NCBI GenBank assembly: GCA_947625865.1
Contig: CANQQD010000001.1
Coordinates: forward strand, 100,465-164,464
Length of the DNA stretch: 64,000 nt
DNA from: an uncultured Clostridia bacterium
GTDB taxonomy: Bacteria; Bacillota; Clostridia; Christensenellales; Borkfalkiaceae
Direction: 5' to 3'
This document shows positions 44,044-53,815 of the stretch, one piece after another. Position 1 is the stretch's first letter, and every line of letters begins with the position of its first letter. A program made the position numbers and the translations under genes. The notes under the pieces were generated by a model that made no database searches, was not told where the DNA came from, and was given only the letters and a program-made list of their open reading frames with translations.

Positions 44044-47000
44044 TCTTCTCCGCCTCCTTTTGCGCTATGGCGGCGATTTTGGCGCAGCTTACGCCCGAAA
44101 CGTTTCTCGCCTCCCCGTCGCGGCGCAGGGCGAAGCCGCAGCTCCCGCCCAGCCTGCAATAGTCGCACACTCCGGCAGCCGGCGAGGGCGAGGTGTTGCC
44201 GGAGTACATCTCCTCCGCGCCCTTTCCCGCCACGAGACGGGCATAGGAGAGAAAATATGCAAACTGCTCCCTCTCCATTACCGAGTCCGCCCCATAGCCT
44301 CCGCCGAGATACGCCTCAACGTACTGCGACTTTTTTTTGGGCTGCACGGTGACGTCCGAGGCGCGCACGACCTCCTCGCTGCCGTCCATGAAGCCCTGAA
44401 GCCTGAACACCCCGTTGTCCTTGTCGCGGTATGTGACCGACGCGGGAAAATAATAGGCGCCCACGGCGCGCTTGCCCTCCGACGCCGCCAAAAGGTAGAG
44501 CGGGAGCTGCAATTTAGCGCCCGAATAATATTTTGCGGGTGAGCTGTCCACGCCGCCCGTCTTGTAATCTATGATCCTCACCATGTCGCCGCACTCGTCC
44601 ACGCGGTCTATTCTCCCCGAGATGGTTATGCCGTGGCTGAGAGTCACCCTGCACACCCTTTCGGGATAGGATACGGTGAACCCCGAATTTTTTATCTGCT
44701 CGTACATTCCCGCGGCAACCTTCACGGTCTCGTCCCTGAGGGCAGCCACCGTGTATTCCCCGCTCTTTGAGTCCGGAAGCGCGGAATAGGGGGGCGTTTT
44801 AAGCTTTTCGTCGGCGAGCTCCGCCGCCCGCTTTGTAAGCGCCCCGTCCGTCGTTATTTTGCCGTCCCGCAGCTCTATGGCGAGCGATTGCAGTATTTCG
44901 TGAATGAAATTGCCCGTATCGAGATTGCGCGTTGAGGGCTCCTCCCTCTCGGCGAGCCGCAGCCCCCGCGTCATGAACGCCTCGTAGGGGCAGGTAAAAT
45001 AAGCCTCGAGCGCCGTGGGGCTCAGGCCGTCCCGCCCGTACAGCTGCTCGGCGCAGCTTATCCCGTGCTTTGCGGGCTTTTTCAGCGCGGCGTCCGCCTC
45101 CGCGCCGCAGCCGTTCTCCGAGAGCGCCCCATATACCGCCGAAAATGCCGACGGCTTGCTCTTCAGCTTTAAAAGCTGCTTTATGGCGGGCAGCTTTTCG
45201 CTTGCATAGTAGGGAAGAGCGGTGCCCTTCCTTTCGAGCCGCTTTATGTCGAAGGGCTTGAGCTCCGCGCCCGATTTTGTGTTGAACACCGCGCAGGCAT
45301 AGGCGATCATCTCGCTCCTGCCCGTGTTGTCCCCGCCCGAGGAATAGGAAAGATAGAGGCGTTTCCTGAACGCGCAAACGTTCAGACCCGTCGTTTCCCT
45401 CGTCCTCAGGTTCACCTGTCTTATTTTGGGGGATATGTCGAGATCAAGCTGCCCGAGCCTCTCTATCTCCCTGTCGGTCAAAAGCGCGGTATCCGCGCCC
45501 GAAGAGGGCACGTCGCCCGAAAGATTTGCGGCAAACACTATGTCCGTGCCCGTGTTTGCGGTGGCGGCTATATCCCCGACGAACACCGCGTCCGCCTTGG
45601 GGGGAATGAGCGAGATCTCCATAGCCGTGAACCCGCTCTTGAGTATTTTTACTATGTCGCTTGCAGTCATGCCCGCGCAAAGCTCCTCCGCCTCCGCGAG
45701 CACCTGAAGCGTTCCCTGCATGGCGCGCTCCCAGAACGCCGCCTGCACGGGTCTCTCCGTTTTGAACGCCTCCGAGACGTCCCTGAGCTTTTTCTCCGTC
45801 CCGAACCTTTCGAAAAGGGTGCGGAGCCCCGCAAATATATCCCTGCCCGAGCCCTTCTTTATAAGGGAGTAGCCGCTGACGAACAGCTCCCGCACGCGCT
45901 CCACCGCCTCTATGTCCCAGCCTTCCTTTTCAAGCCCGGGCTTTGGCGGCTTCAGAACGCCGCCGCGGTAGGAGCAAAACCTAAGCGCATAGTTGCGGAA
46001 TATATCCTTATCCCTTCTCGCCGCGGGGAAAAAGGGCGAGGAGACGACGCCGTCCGCGTCCTGCGCGCGGCAGCCCGATATAACGCAGCCGAGATATGAA
46101 AATATAAACGCGCACAGCGGGTGCTCAATGAGCGGTATGCGCCTGTCCGCATAGTAGGGTATGCGGTAGCGGGAGAACACCCGCGCGAGCGCGCTCTCGT
46201 TTTCGGCGAGGTTGGGGAGCATGACCGAGATCTTCGAATATCTCACCCCCTCGTCCAGCACGTGCTTTTTTATGCTTGCGGCTATAAATTCATATTCCGA
46301 AACGGGGTCGTCCGCCTCGAATATGTAGACCTTGTCCGTGTTGGTCTTAGCCCCGTAAAAGCTCTCGGGGTCGAAGAGGGCGCGCCTCAATATGTCGGCC
46401 TCCGGCAGGGGATCGCCCCTCTCGAAGGCGACCTCCGCCCCGCCGAACTCCTCTGCCGCGGCGACGAACGCCGGACCCGCCTCGTTGACGTAGATATCCT
46501 CCTTGCCGCCTATAAACAGCCCCGTCACGTCGCTCGCCGAAGCAAACGCCGCGCGCACGCATTCGGTTATGGTGCAGGTGAACGCCTGATATCCCAAAAA
46601 TACCACCGCGGCGCCCTTCACTCTCCCGCTGCCCTCTATTACGGGCGCCAAACGCTTGAGATATCCGTTCCTGTCCTGCAGCCCGTTGGCGGCGAGATAT
46701 TCCGTGTACGCCGCGTAGATCACGGACAGATCCTTCAGTTTTCCGCCGAGAAGCCCGCCCGCCGCGGCGGCCGCCTTTACGTCCTCCGCCGACACGCGCG
46801 AGGAATACAGCAGGGCGATAGTGTCGTAGACGGCCTGCGCCGCGCCCGGCGCCGAGAGCTGCCTGAACAGGGTAAGCTCGTTTTTATGTTCCTCTATTAT
46901 CCTGCGCACAGCCATTGCCGAGCCCTGCGCCGAAAGCACGTTCCCGGGCTTTCCGCACTCCCCGGCCAAAAACCGCGAAAAGGTGTATACGGACGTGGAA

Positions 47001-47164
47001 AAGGTGCCCCCGACAGCCGCGCACACCGTGCGCTCCGCCGCGAGCGAGAGCCTGTCCTCGCAGAATATCAACGTACGCTTGCCCGCCCGCTCGTTTGCGG
47101 CGGTGAGGCTTTTAAGTTGTCCGAGCGCCACCTGCAGCGTGGCGCAATCAACACATTTTATCAT
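44036..47164 (-). CDS. addB: ATP-dependent nuclease subunit B
   Basis: Operon with addA; C-terminal GRIDRVDECGDMVRIIDYKTG and Cys cluster CDYCRLGGSCGF. Confidence 0.88.
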   Translation of the reverse strand: MIKCVDCATLQVALGQLKSLTAANERAGKRTLIFCEDRLSLAAERTVCAAVGGTFSTSVYTFSRFLAGECGKPGNVLSAQGSAMAVRRIIEEHKNELTLFRQLSAPGAAQAVYDTIALLYSSRVSAEDVKAAAAAGGLLGGKLKDLSVIYAAYTEYLAANGLQDRNGYLKRLAPVIEGSGRVKGAAVVFLGYQAFTCTITECVRAAFASASDVTGLFIGGKEDIYVNEAGPAFVAAAEEFGGAEVAFERGDPLPEADILRRALFDPESFYGAKTNTDKVYIFEADDPVSEYEFIAASIKKHVLDEGVRYSKISVMLPNLAENESALARVFSRYRIPYYADRRIPLIEHPLCAFIFSYLGCVISGCRAQDADGVVSSPFFPAARRDKDIFRNYALRFCSYRGGVLKPPKPGLEKEGWDIEAVERVRELFVSGYSLIKKGSGRDIFAGLRTLFERFGTEKKLRDVSEAFKTERPVQAAFWERAMQGTLQVLAEAEELCAGMTASDIVKILKSGFTAMEISLIPPKADAVFVGDIAATANTGTDIVFAANLSGDVPSSGADTALLTDREIERLGQLDLDISPKIRQVNLRTRETTGLNVCAFRKRLYLSYSSGGDNTGRSEMIAYACAVFNTKSGAELKPFDIKRLERKGTALPYYASEKLPAIKQLLKLKSKPSAFSAVYGALSENGCGAEADAALKKPAKHGISCAEQLYGRDGLSPTALEAYFTCPYEAFMTRGLRLAEREEPSTRNLDTGNFIHEILQSLAIELRDGKITTDGALTKRAAELADEKLKTPPYSALPDSKSGEYTVAALRDETVKVAAGMYEQIKNSGFTVSYPERVCRVTLSHGITISGRIDRVDECGDMVRIIDYKTGGVDSSPAKYYSGAKLQLPLYLLAASEGKRAVGAYYFPASVTYRDKDNGVFRLQGFMDGSEEVVRASDVTVQPKKKSQYVEAYLGGGYGADSVMEREQFAYFLSYARLVAGKGAEEMYSGNTSPSPAAGVCDYCRLGGSCGFALRRDGEARNVSGVSCAKIAAIAQKEAEKNG

Positions 47165-47302
47165 CCCCCTCATTATACCATAAGCTGCGGATAAATTTAA
47201 AGAATTTGGGGCATAAAAGTTTTTACAAAATCAAAATTATATGTTATAATGTGATAAATTTTAACTTGTCCCGCCCCTTTGCGGGCGGATCGGGAACCAA
47301 CT

Positions 47303-48454
47303 ATGAAAAAAACACTCGGCGTTTTGCTTACGGCGGCGCTCGCGGGCGCTCTCGCCCTGACCGCATCGGGCTGCGGGAACAGTTCGAGAAATTTGGCGTC
47401 GCTCTCCTCCAACTGGTACAGCGACACTTCGTTCAAAAATATCCAGCCTACCTTTACGGAGGAGCGGGCGGAGCATTTGTCCTATAAGGTCACCCAGTCC
47501 GAAAAATCGGGCAACGCATATTATTCCGTAAGCTATGCTGACGGCACGTACGACACGCTGTTCTACGCCAAAAAGATAACGGCTGCCGAACTTAAAAAGA
47601 TCACCCTCGAAAAATGGCGCGACGAATATTCGGAAGCCCTCGGCTCCGACGGCTCAATGTATCTTTACTACTATAAGACCGAGCTAAGCATCCCCTCCGT
47701 CACCTTTACCTGCGGCGACGACGAAAAGACCTTCGGAACCCAGAGCGTGAAGAGCGAGAGCTATTTCCTCTCCGTCGCCGACTATCTCGCGCCCGTATAT
47801 ACGCTGAGAACGGTCGACCGCGCGGTGCCCGCCGAGTTTCAGTCCTCCTCGATCGACGGCTGCTACTCGGAGATCGATATGACCTACGAGAGCTTTTACA
47901 ATCTTTCTTCGAGCGACGTGACAACCTATATCACCGGCTCTCCGGCGGACGGGGAGAGGGAGACTTTTGAGGTGGGCGGACTTACCGGCAACCAGAATTC
48001 GGTGTTCGACTACACCTATCTCGACATAGTCGTGCGCGCAATGCGCGGGCTGTTCTCGTCCTCCTCGCTGACCTTCACCCTCTACACGCCCGGGCTTCAG
48101 CCCCGCGACTACACGGCGTCGGTGGGCGACTCGCCCCTTTTGAGCGACTCCACAGCCTCGGACGCGCAGCTCGGGGAATTGCAGACCCTGCTCGAAGGCA
48201 AGGGCTTGTTCACGCCCGTTTCCGTGGATAACGGGGACGGCACGCAGACTCCTTCGAAACTCAGAACGAAGTCCGTCACGATTTCTTATAACGGCGGAAG
48301 CTTTTCGGGCGTTTCCCAGACCTACTGGTTCGCGGTGGACGCCGCCAACAGCTCCCGCACGGTAATGGTGAAATATTCCGAGCCCATAGTCTACGGCCTC
48401 GGCACGCTGGACTACGTTTTAACGGAAGTGATAAATTCGCCCATAGCCCAATAA
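47303..48454 (+). CDS. Hypothetical lipoprotein
   Basis: MKKTLGVLLTAALAGALALTASGCGNSS lipobox. Confidence 0.75.
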   Translation: MKKTLGVLLTAALAGALALTASGCGNSSRNLASLSSNWYSDTSFKNIQPTFTEERAEHLSYKVTQSEKSGNAYYSVSYADGTYDTLFYAKKITAAELKKITLEKWRDEYSEALGSDGSMYLYYYKTELSIPSVTFTCGDDEKTFGTQSVKSESYFLSVADYLAPVYTLRTVDRAVPAEFQSSSIDGCYSEIDMTYESFYNLSSSDVTTYITGSPADGERETFEVGGLTGNQNSVFDYTYLDIVVRAMRGLFSSSSLTFTLYTPGLQPRDYTASVGDSPLLSDSTASDAQLGELQTLLEGKGLFTPVSVDNGDGTQTPSKLRTKSVTISYNGGSFSGVSQTYWFAVDAANSSRTVMVKYSEPIVYGLGTLDYVLTEVINSPIAQ

Positions 48455-48476
48455 CATTCCAAACCCATGCAGCTTA

Positions 48477-48506
48477 AAAGGCGCTCCTTTCGGGGCGCCT
48501 TTTTTA
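48477..48506 (+). terminator. Rho-independent terminator
   Basis: AAAAGGCGC...GCGCCTTTTTT. Confidence 0.75.
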
Positions 48507-48526
48507 ATTCTTTTGGCGTTATATGT

Positions 48527-49471
48527 TCAGTTTACGACGTTCTGAGGCTTGCCCTCCATGAAGAGCCGCAGGTTCTCCGCGGCAATTTTGAGGAGCCTTA
48601 AGCGCGTTTCGAGCGGAGCCCACGCGATGTGCGGGGTGATAAGGCAGTTTTTGGCTTTGAGGAGTGGATTGTCCGCCCTCATCGGCTCCGCCGCCACCAC
48701 GTCCAGCCCGGCGGCGGAAAGCTTGCCGCTCTCCAGAGCCGCCCTTAGAGCCTCCTCGTCCACAAGCCCGCCGCGGGCGGTGTTTATCAGCACCGCGCCG
48801 TCCTTCATCATGGCTATCGTGCGGCTGTTTATAATGCCCCCGGTAGAGGCGTTCAGGGGACAGTGCAGTGTTACAACGTCGCTTACAGCCAGCATCTCCT
48901 CTAAGGGAAGCAGCTTATAGGGACAATCTTTGGGCGGTGTTCGCGTGGAGACGGCGACGTTCATCCCGAACGCCTCCGCGATTTTGGCTACCGCCCTCCC
49001 GATGCTGCCGTAGCCCAAAATTCCTATGGTCTTGCCCGCGAGCTCGAAGGTCCGCCACGGGAAATAGCAGAAGGTGCGGCTCCTCGTCCAGTCCCCCGCC
49101 GCCACCGAGGCGGCGTATCTCGGGATCTGCCCGAATATGGAAAGCATGAGCGCGAACACGTGCTGCGCGACGGCGTCCGTGGAATAGCCGGGCACGTTGC
49201 ACACGGTCACGCCCCTCTCGCGGCAGAGCGCGGTATCCACCACGTTGTAGCCCGTGGCGAACACCCCGACATATTTTATCGTGGGGCAGGCGTCCAAAAA
49301 CTCCCTGTCTATCACCACCTTGTTTACGATTATGGCGTCGCAGCCCGCCGCTGCCGCATACAGCTCGGCGCGCGTCGGCTCGTTGATGTACACCACCTCG
49401 CCCAAAGCCTTGAAATCGTCAAAATGAATGTCGTCGCCCGAAAAGGCGGCGTTGTCTATAACAATTCTCAT
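48527..49471 (-). CDS. D-isomer specific 2-hydroxyacid dehydrogenase
   Basis: GKTIGILGYGSIGRAVAKIAEAFGM; INTARGGLVDEEAL; TPHIAWAPLETR. Confidence 0.92.
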   Translation of the reverse strand: MRIVIDNAAFSGDDIHFDDFKALGEVVYINEPTRAELYAAAAGCDAIIVNKVVIDREFLDACPTIKYVGVFATGYNVVDTALCRERGVTVCNVPGYSTDAVAQHVFALMLSIFGQIPRYAASVAAGDWTRSRTFCYFPWRTFELAGKTIGILGYGSIGRAVAKIAEAFGMNVAVSTRTPPKDCPYKLLPLEEMLAVSDVVTLHCPLNASTGGIINSRTIAMMKDGAVLINTARGGLVDEEALRAALESGKLSAAGLDVVAAEPMRADNPLLKAKNCLITPHIAWAPLETRLRLLKIAAENLRLFMEGKPQNVVN

Positions 49472-49583
49472 GCTTTTATTGTATCATAGCCGCCTTAAAA
49501 AAGCAACAAAATTCATTTTGGGTATGTACAAATAAAAAATTTATGATATAATTGTCTATGATAATAATTCCGGGGGAAATTTT

Positions 49584-50615
49584 ATGGATAAATCAAGCAT
49601 CAAATTTATAACAATGGGCGAACTTCTTTTAAGGCTCTCGCCCCCCAACTACGAAAAGATAAGAATGACGGACGAATTTAAGGTGACCTACGGCGGTGCG
49701 GAAGCAAACGTTGCGGCGGCGCTCGCCAACCTCGGCATAGACTCCTCGTACTTCACCGTCGTTCCCGATTCGTCCATAGGCAAGGCGGCTATCCGTTACC
49801 TTCGCTCGAACGACGTGCACTGCTCGCCCTGCCTGTATTCCAAAAAGGGCAGAATGGGCATATACTTTTTAGAGGAGGGCTTCGGCGTGCGCTCCTCAAA
49901 GGTGACCTACGACAGAAAGGATTCCTCCTTTGCCACCTATGATTTTTCGCAGATAGACTTTAAGAAGAAGCTCGAGGGCTTCACATGGCTCCACCTCTCG
50001 GGCATAACCCCCGCCCTTTCGCAAAACTGCCGCGAGCTGATAACGCTCGCGCTGAAGGCTGCGAGGGAGCTTGGTATAACCGTGAGCTTCGACTGCAACT
50101 TCCGCTCCGCGCTCTGGGGCTGGCAGGAGGCGCGCGACTGCATCACGGAATATCTGCCCTATGTCGACGTGCTGTTCGGCATAGAGCCGCTCAATTTGCC
50201 CGGTCCCGACGGCAAGGACTTAAAGGACGGACTTTCGATGAACCCCTCCTACAAGGAGCAGGACAGAATTTTCCGCGAGATCTCCAAACGCTTTGACATA
50301 AAGGCGATAGGCAGGCACATAAGATACGTGCATTCGGGCAGCGAGAACAGCCTGAAGGCGTTCATGTGGTACGACGGCGAGACCTATGAGAGCCGCACCT
50401 TCCGCTTCAACATTCTCGACAGGGTGGGCGGCGGCGACGCCTTTGCGAGCGGCATGATCTATGCGCTCATGCGCGAGATGGCGCCCGACGACATTGTGAA
50501 CTTTGCCGTGGCTTCCTCGGTAATAAAGCACACAATGCACGGCGACTTCAACATTACCGACGACGAGGAGTCGATAATCAAGCTCATGAACCAGGAATAC
50601 GAAATAAGAAGATAA
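49584..50615 (+). CDS. PfkB-family sugar kinase (2-keto-3-deoxygluconate kinase-like)
   Basis: VTYGGAEANVAAALANLGI; DRVGGGDAFASGMIYAL. Confidence 0.9.
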   Translation: MDKSSIKFITMGELLLRLSPPNYEKIRMTDEFKVTYGGAEANVAAALANLGIDSSYFTVVPDSSIGKAAIRYLRSNDVHCSPCLYSKKGRMGIYFLEEGFGVRSSKVTYDRKDSSFATYDFSQIDFKKKLEGFTWLHLSGITPALSQNCRELITLALKAARELGITVSFDCNFRSALWGWQEARDCITEYLPYVDVLFGIEPLNLPGPDGKDLKDGLSMNPSYKEQDRIFREISKRFDIKAIGRHIRYVHSGSENSLKAFMWYDGETYESRTFRFNILDRVGGGDAFASGMIYALMREMAPDDIVNFAVASSVIKHTMHGDFNITDDEESIIKLMNQEYEIRR

Positions 50616-50676
50616 ACACGCAGATATCAAAAAATAAATACGCTGATAAACAAAATATAAATACCCAGATAACAAA
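50614..50676 (+). repeat. Three imperfect ~21-bp direct repeats
   Basis: AAACACGCAGATATCAAAAAAT / AAATACGCTGATAAACAAAATAT / AAATACCCAGATAACAAAG. Confidence 0.7.
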
Positions 50677-50713
50677 GCGGCGGGCGCGAAAATTCGCGCC
50701 CGCCGCCCTTTTT
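50677..50713 (+). terminator. Rho-independent terminator after PfkB kinase
   Basis: GCGGCGGGCGCGAA/TTCGCGCCCGCCGC then CTTTTTATTTT. Confidence 0.85.
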
Positions 50714-50819
50714 ATTTTGATTTTCTGCACCTGTCATAAAAAACAGGGGCGACGAAAGTCACCTCTGTTTTAAATTAAATTTATGTAATTTAAGCCCAAC
50801 CGTCAGAATTAAAGAGTTT

Positions 50820-51416
50820 TTATGGACACGTTTCGTTGCACTGCAACTGCATGCATGTGCACAGGGGTTTTAAAGATGTACATATATTTTTTCTGATCAA
50901 TGCCATATCAAGCGCTTTAACAAAGCCTTTAACATGACTGCCTTTGACATATACACGGTTGGCTTTTTTGAACAGTGCTTGTACTTTCTCCAATCCTTTT
51001 CCTTGCCCTTGGGGAGTTGAAGCCGATAATCTTAAAAACTTAAGAACACCCGAAATATCAATTAAAAACCAATCTTCGATAGACTTATTTGCCTTTATGT
51101 TTTTTACGCTTTTGGCTCCGGCGCTCAACAATGACCTTTTCACTTCCTGCATATCTACGGGAGGTTTTTTTGAATAATAGAAAACATCCTCATCAAAGCA
51201 CAAAAATACATAAATGTCAGCATTGGGATATTTGTTTTTGATGTTCCCGAATTTTCTTAAAGCGTCTTTTTTATAATTGCCTATTCCTTTAAGATTTACA
51301 TATTCCATGGGAATCCTAAAAGGTTTTGAGGTTGTAGTTTTTATATCATTGATCAACGCCTTGTAAAATTCGATCTCGGTATCCCCCTCAACAAATAAGG
51401 CAATTATCTTATTCAT
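50820..51416 (-). CDS. TOPRIM-like nuclease partner (RloB/DUF4276/DUF4435-type) of AAA ATPase
   Basis: IIALFVEGDTEIEFYKALI plus VFLCFDEDVFYY (E and DxD TOPRIM-like positions); overlaps ATPase stop. Confidence 0.65.
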   Translation of the reverse strand: MNKIIALFVEGDTEIEFYKALINDIKTTTSKPFRIPMEYVNLKGIGNYKKDALRKFGNIKNKYPNADIYVFLCFDEDVFYYSKKPPVDMQEVKRSLLSAGAKSVKNIKANKSIEDWFLIDISGVLKFLRLSASTPQGQGKGLEKVQALFKKANRVYVKGSHVKGFVKALDMALIRKNICTSLKPLCTCMQLQCNETCP

Positions 51417-52695
51417 AGGTTTCAAGATATTCCTTTAAAGAATCATCGCCATCTGAGGATGATAAAAGATTGAATATATAATCACCTATGGACTTGTCAT
51501 ATTTCAAGGCATCCTTATATAATAAGTTTTCCTTTTTTGCGGCTATCTTTCTAAAATCTACGCTGCCGTCCGCCCGATTCAGTCCTATGTATATATTGCT
51601 CGGTTTCATATATTGGATAATGTACGGAGAGTGGCTTGTAAAAATTATTTTACATTTGTTGAGCAGCTGCGATAGTATATCCAAATAATTTTGTAACAAT
51701 TTGGGATGAATAGAATTTTCCGGTTCCTCAATGGCAATAAGCGAAAAACCTTTTATATCTGCAATAACCGCATACGTAAGCATTAAAAATATTCTTTTTG
51801 CGCCGTCTGAAAGCCTGTCAAAACTTAACGGTTGAAACAACAGATCATCTTTTACCAACATTGTATAGATGCTGTCCGCATATAAAATAGGAATATTCTC
51901 TGCAAGTTTTATCTGTGCTTTGCGCTCCTGTTCTAATTTATACTCCTTTACTTCAATATTGCTGATTCCGGGGAACAGCTGTTTGAAAGCGTTTATCAGC
52001 AGGGTGTATTTATCTTCATAGGTTTTCTTTAAAAAATAAATTGCACGCGGAATATTCTCGATTCCGTTCAGTTCCAATTCGTCTAAGCCCTTTATGATAA
52101 AAGGATCCGGATCGTATGCGATGCTCGCATCCAAATGTCTTTCCTTATAAAAATTTACGTTATTGATCTGATTGATAATATCAATATAATATAAGTCGTC
52201 AAATGCGGATATTTTATTCAAAACCAGCGACATGTTATCAATTTTGATAGGAGTATCGCACCGCCCGGTTTCAGATCTTTTATAAAAAGCCTTGGTTTTG
52301 TCTCTGTTTATAACATAAGTATACTTTTGACCTTTTTTATCCTGTTTGGTCCTGAGGCTTTCTTTAACGATCATGGGTTGGTTTTGGGAACTCGCCCAAG
52401 AAAATTCATAACCGTATTCGACCAAATAGTCCACACCGCCGGATAAAATTTTAAGTTCAAATAAAAAACTAAAGTTCGTACCCGCGGCAGACTTCAAAAT
52501 AGGAATATCGCTTTTGGATGTCATAAACTTGAATTTCGATTTGGCAGATATAAATTCTATGCCGAAATCGATAGCGTCCAGAATATTGGATTTGCCGTAT
52601 CCGTTCAAGCCGACTAAAGCAGTTATTTTATCAAAATGAATTTCCGAGTTAACAATGTTTCGTATTCCCTTAATATTAACTTTAGTGATTTCCAT
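51409..52695 (-). CDS. AAA (SMC/RecF-like, AAA_15/21-type) ATPase
   Basis: ITALVGLNGYGKSNILDAIDF Walker A; RLSDGAKRIFLML signature; FSLIAIEEPENSIHP Walker B; KIIFTSHSPYII. Confidence 0.88.
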   Translation of the reverse strand: MEITKVNIKGIRNIVNSEIHFDKITALVGLNGYGKSNILDAIDFGIEFISAKSKFKFMTSKSDIPILKSAAGTNFSFLFELKILSGGVDYLVEYGYEFSWASSQNQPMIVKESLRTKQDKKGQKYTYVINRDKTKAFYKRSETGRCDTPIKIDNMSLVLNKISAFDDLYYIDIINQINNVNFYKERHLDASIAYDPDPFIIKGLDELELNGIENIPRAIYFLKKTYEDKYTLLINAFKQLFPGISNIEVKEYKLEQERKAQIKLAENIPILYADSIYTMLVKDDLLFQPLSFDRLSDGAKRIFLMLTYAVIADIKGFSLIAIEEPENSIHPKLLQNYLDILSQLLNKCKIIFTSHSPYIIQYMKPSNIYIGLNRADGSVDFRKIAAKKENLLYKDALKYDKSIGDYIFNLLSSSDGDDSLKEYLETYE

Positions 52696-53121
52696 TGTGT
52701 TTCCTTTAGTAAAATAATCAAAACAGAAATTGTTTGTCATACTTATTTTAACCCCATCTTTAATAAAAAGCAATATTTTTTTGCGTATTTTTTTAAATTT
52801 TTTAAATTTTAACCGAATTATTACCTTTCACGTATGATTTTATACGTTAATTATGTCGAAAGACAAGAAAAATATTATGAAATGATTTGTCGAAAAAAAT
52901 AATAATAGGTAATTTCGCAAAAATTATAACAGGGTAAAGCCGGATTCCAATGATTTAGCTCACAATTTTAAAAGCAAAAATTTCGGAAAGTTTTCCAAGA
53001 AAAAGAATTTATAACTTTTTATTGTTTTGATCTTTTCAACAAAAAAGACCGTCCGCGCAAATAATTGCACGGGCAGCCTTTTTTTATGCACACCTTATGT
53101 ATAAGCGTATCGATAGTAAAA

Positions 53122-53490
53122 TTATTCGGACTCTTTTTCCAGAAACGCCTTCATCGCTTCGAAGGTCGCCCCGGAAATTACGTGCTCCATCTCGCACGCG
53201 TCGGCGTCGGCGTCCCTTTCGTTCACGCCCAAGCGCTTCAAAAATTCGCGGATGGTGCAGTGCCTGTCATATATCCTTTCGGCGTACTCCGCGCCCTTTT
53301 TGGTGAGATATATGTGCATTCCGTCGCACTCCACAAATCCCGAAGCCGTTAAAATTTTTACCGCCTTCTGGACCGCGGGCTGGCTTACGCCGACCTTTCT
53401 CGCCACGTCCACGCGGTGGACAAACTCCGACTCGCGCGACAGAAGCAATATGTTTTCAAGATAGTCCTCTGTGGACTGGTTGCGCTTCAT
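53122..53490 (-). CDS. DtxR/MntR-family metal-dependent regulator
   Basis: NQSTEDYLENILLLSRESEFVHRVDVARKVGVSQPAVQKAVKIL; LTKKGAEYAERIYDRHCTIREFL. Confidence 0.9.
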   Translation of the reverse strand: MKRNQSTEDYLENILLLSRESEFVHRVDVARKVGVSQPAVQKAVKILTASGFVECDGMHIYLTKKGAEYAERIYDRHCTIREFLKRLGVNERDADADACEMEHVISGATFEAMKAFLEKESE

Positions 53491-53529
53491 AGTCATGATT
53501 ATATAACAAAACGCCCGTTTTGTCAATAA

Positions 53530-53814
53530 TCAATTTTCCCCGCTCTCTTCTTCCTCGTCGGCTTCCTGCTGGTAGAAATCGAATATCTCCTGCAGCAAAC
53601 CGTCGTCGTCCACGGGCTCGAGGATCTGCTCCGCCTCGTTCAGTCGGAATATCGCCACCTCGTCCTCGGCTATTTCGTCGTTGGGCTCGGCGGCGAGAAG
53701 CAGCGTATATTTTTCACCCTTGTATTCGGTAACGTCCAAAAGCTTGAATTTTATCACGTTCCCGTCGTCGTCCACAAGCTCTATTATTTCGTTTTCGAGA
53801 TCTTCCCCGCTCAT
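53530..53814 (-). CDS. DUF1292-type protein
   Basis: IIELVDDDGNVIKFKLLDVTEYKGEKYTLLLA; next to ruvX. Confidence 0.88.
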   Translation of the reverse strand: MSGEDLENEIIELVDDDGNVIKFKLLDVTEYKGEKYTLLLAAEPNDEIAEDEVAIFRLNEAEQILEPVDDDGLLQEIFDFYQQEADEEEESGEN

Positions 53815-53815
53815 A

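Noticed and set aside
50820-52913. Retron assignment for the ATPase/TOPRIM cassette and its upstream hairpins
   Set aside because: No reverse transcriptase gene in the window; only the effector-like pair is present.
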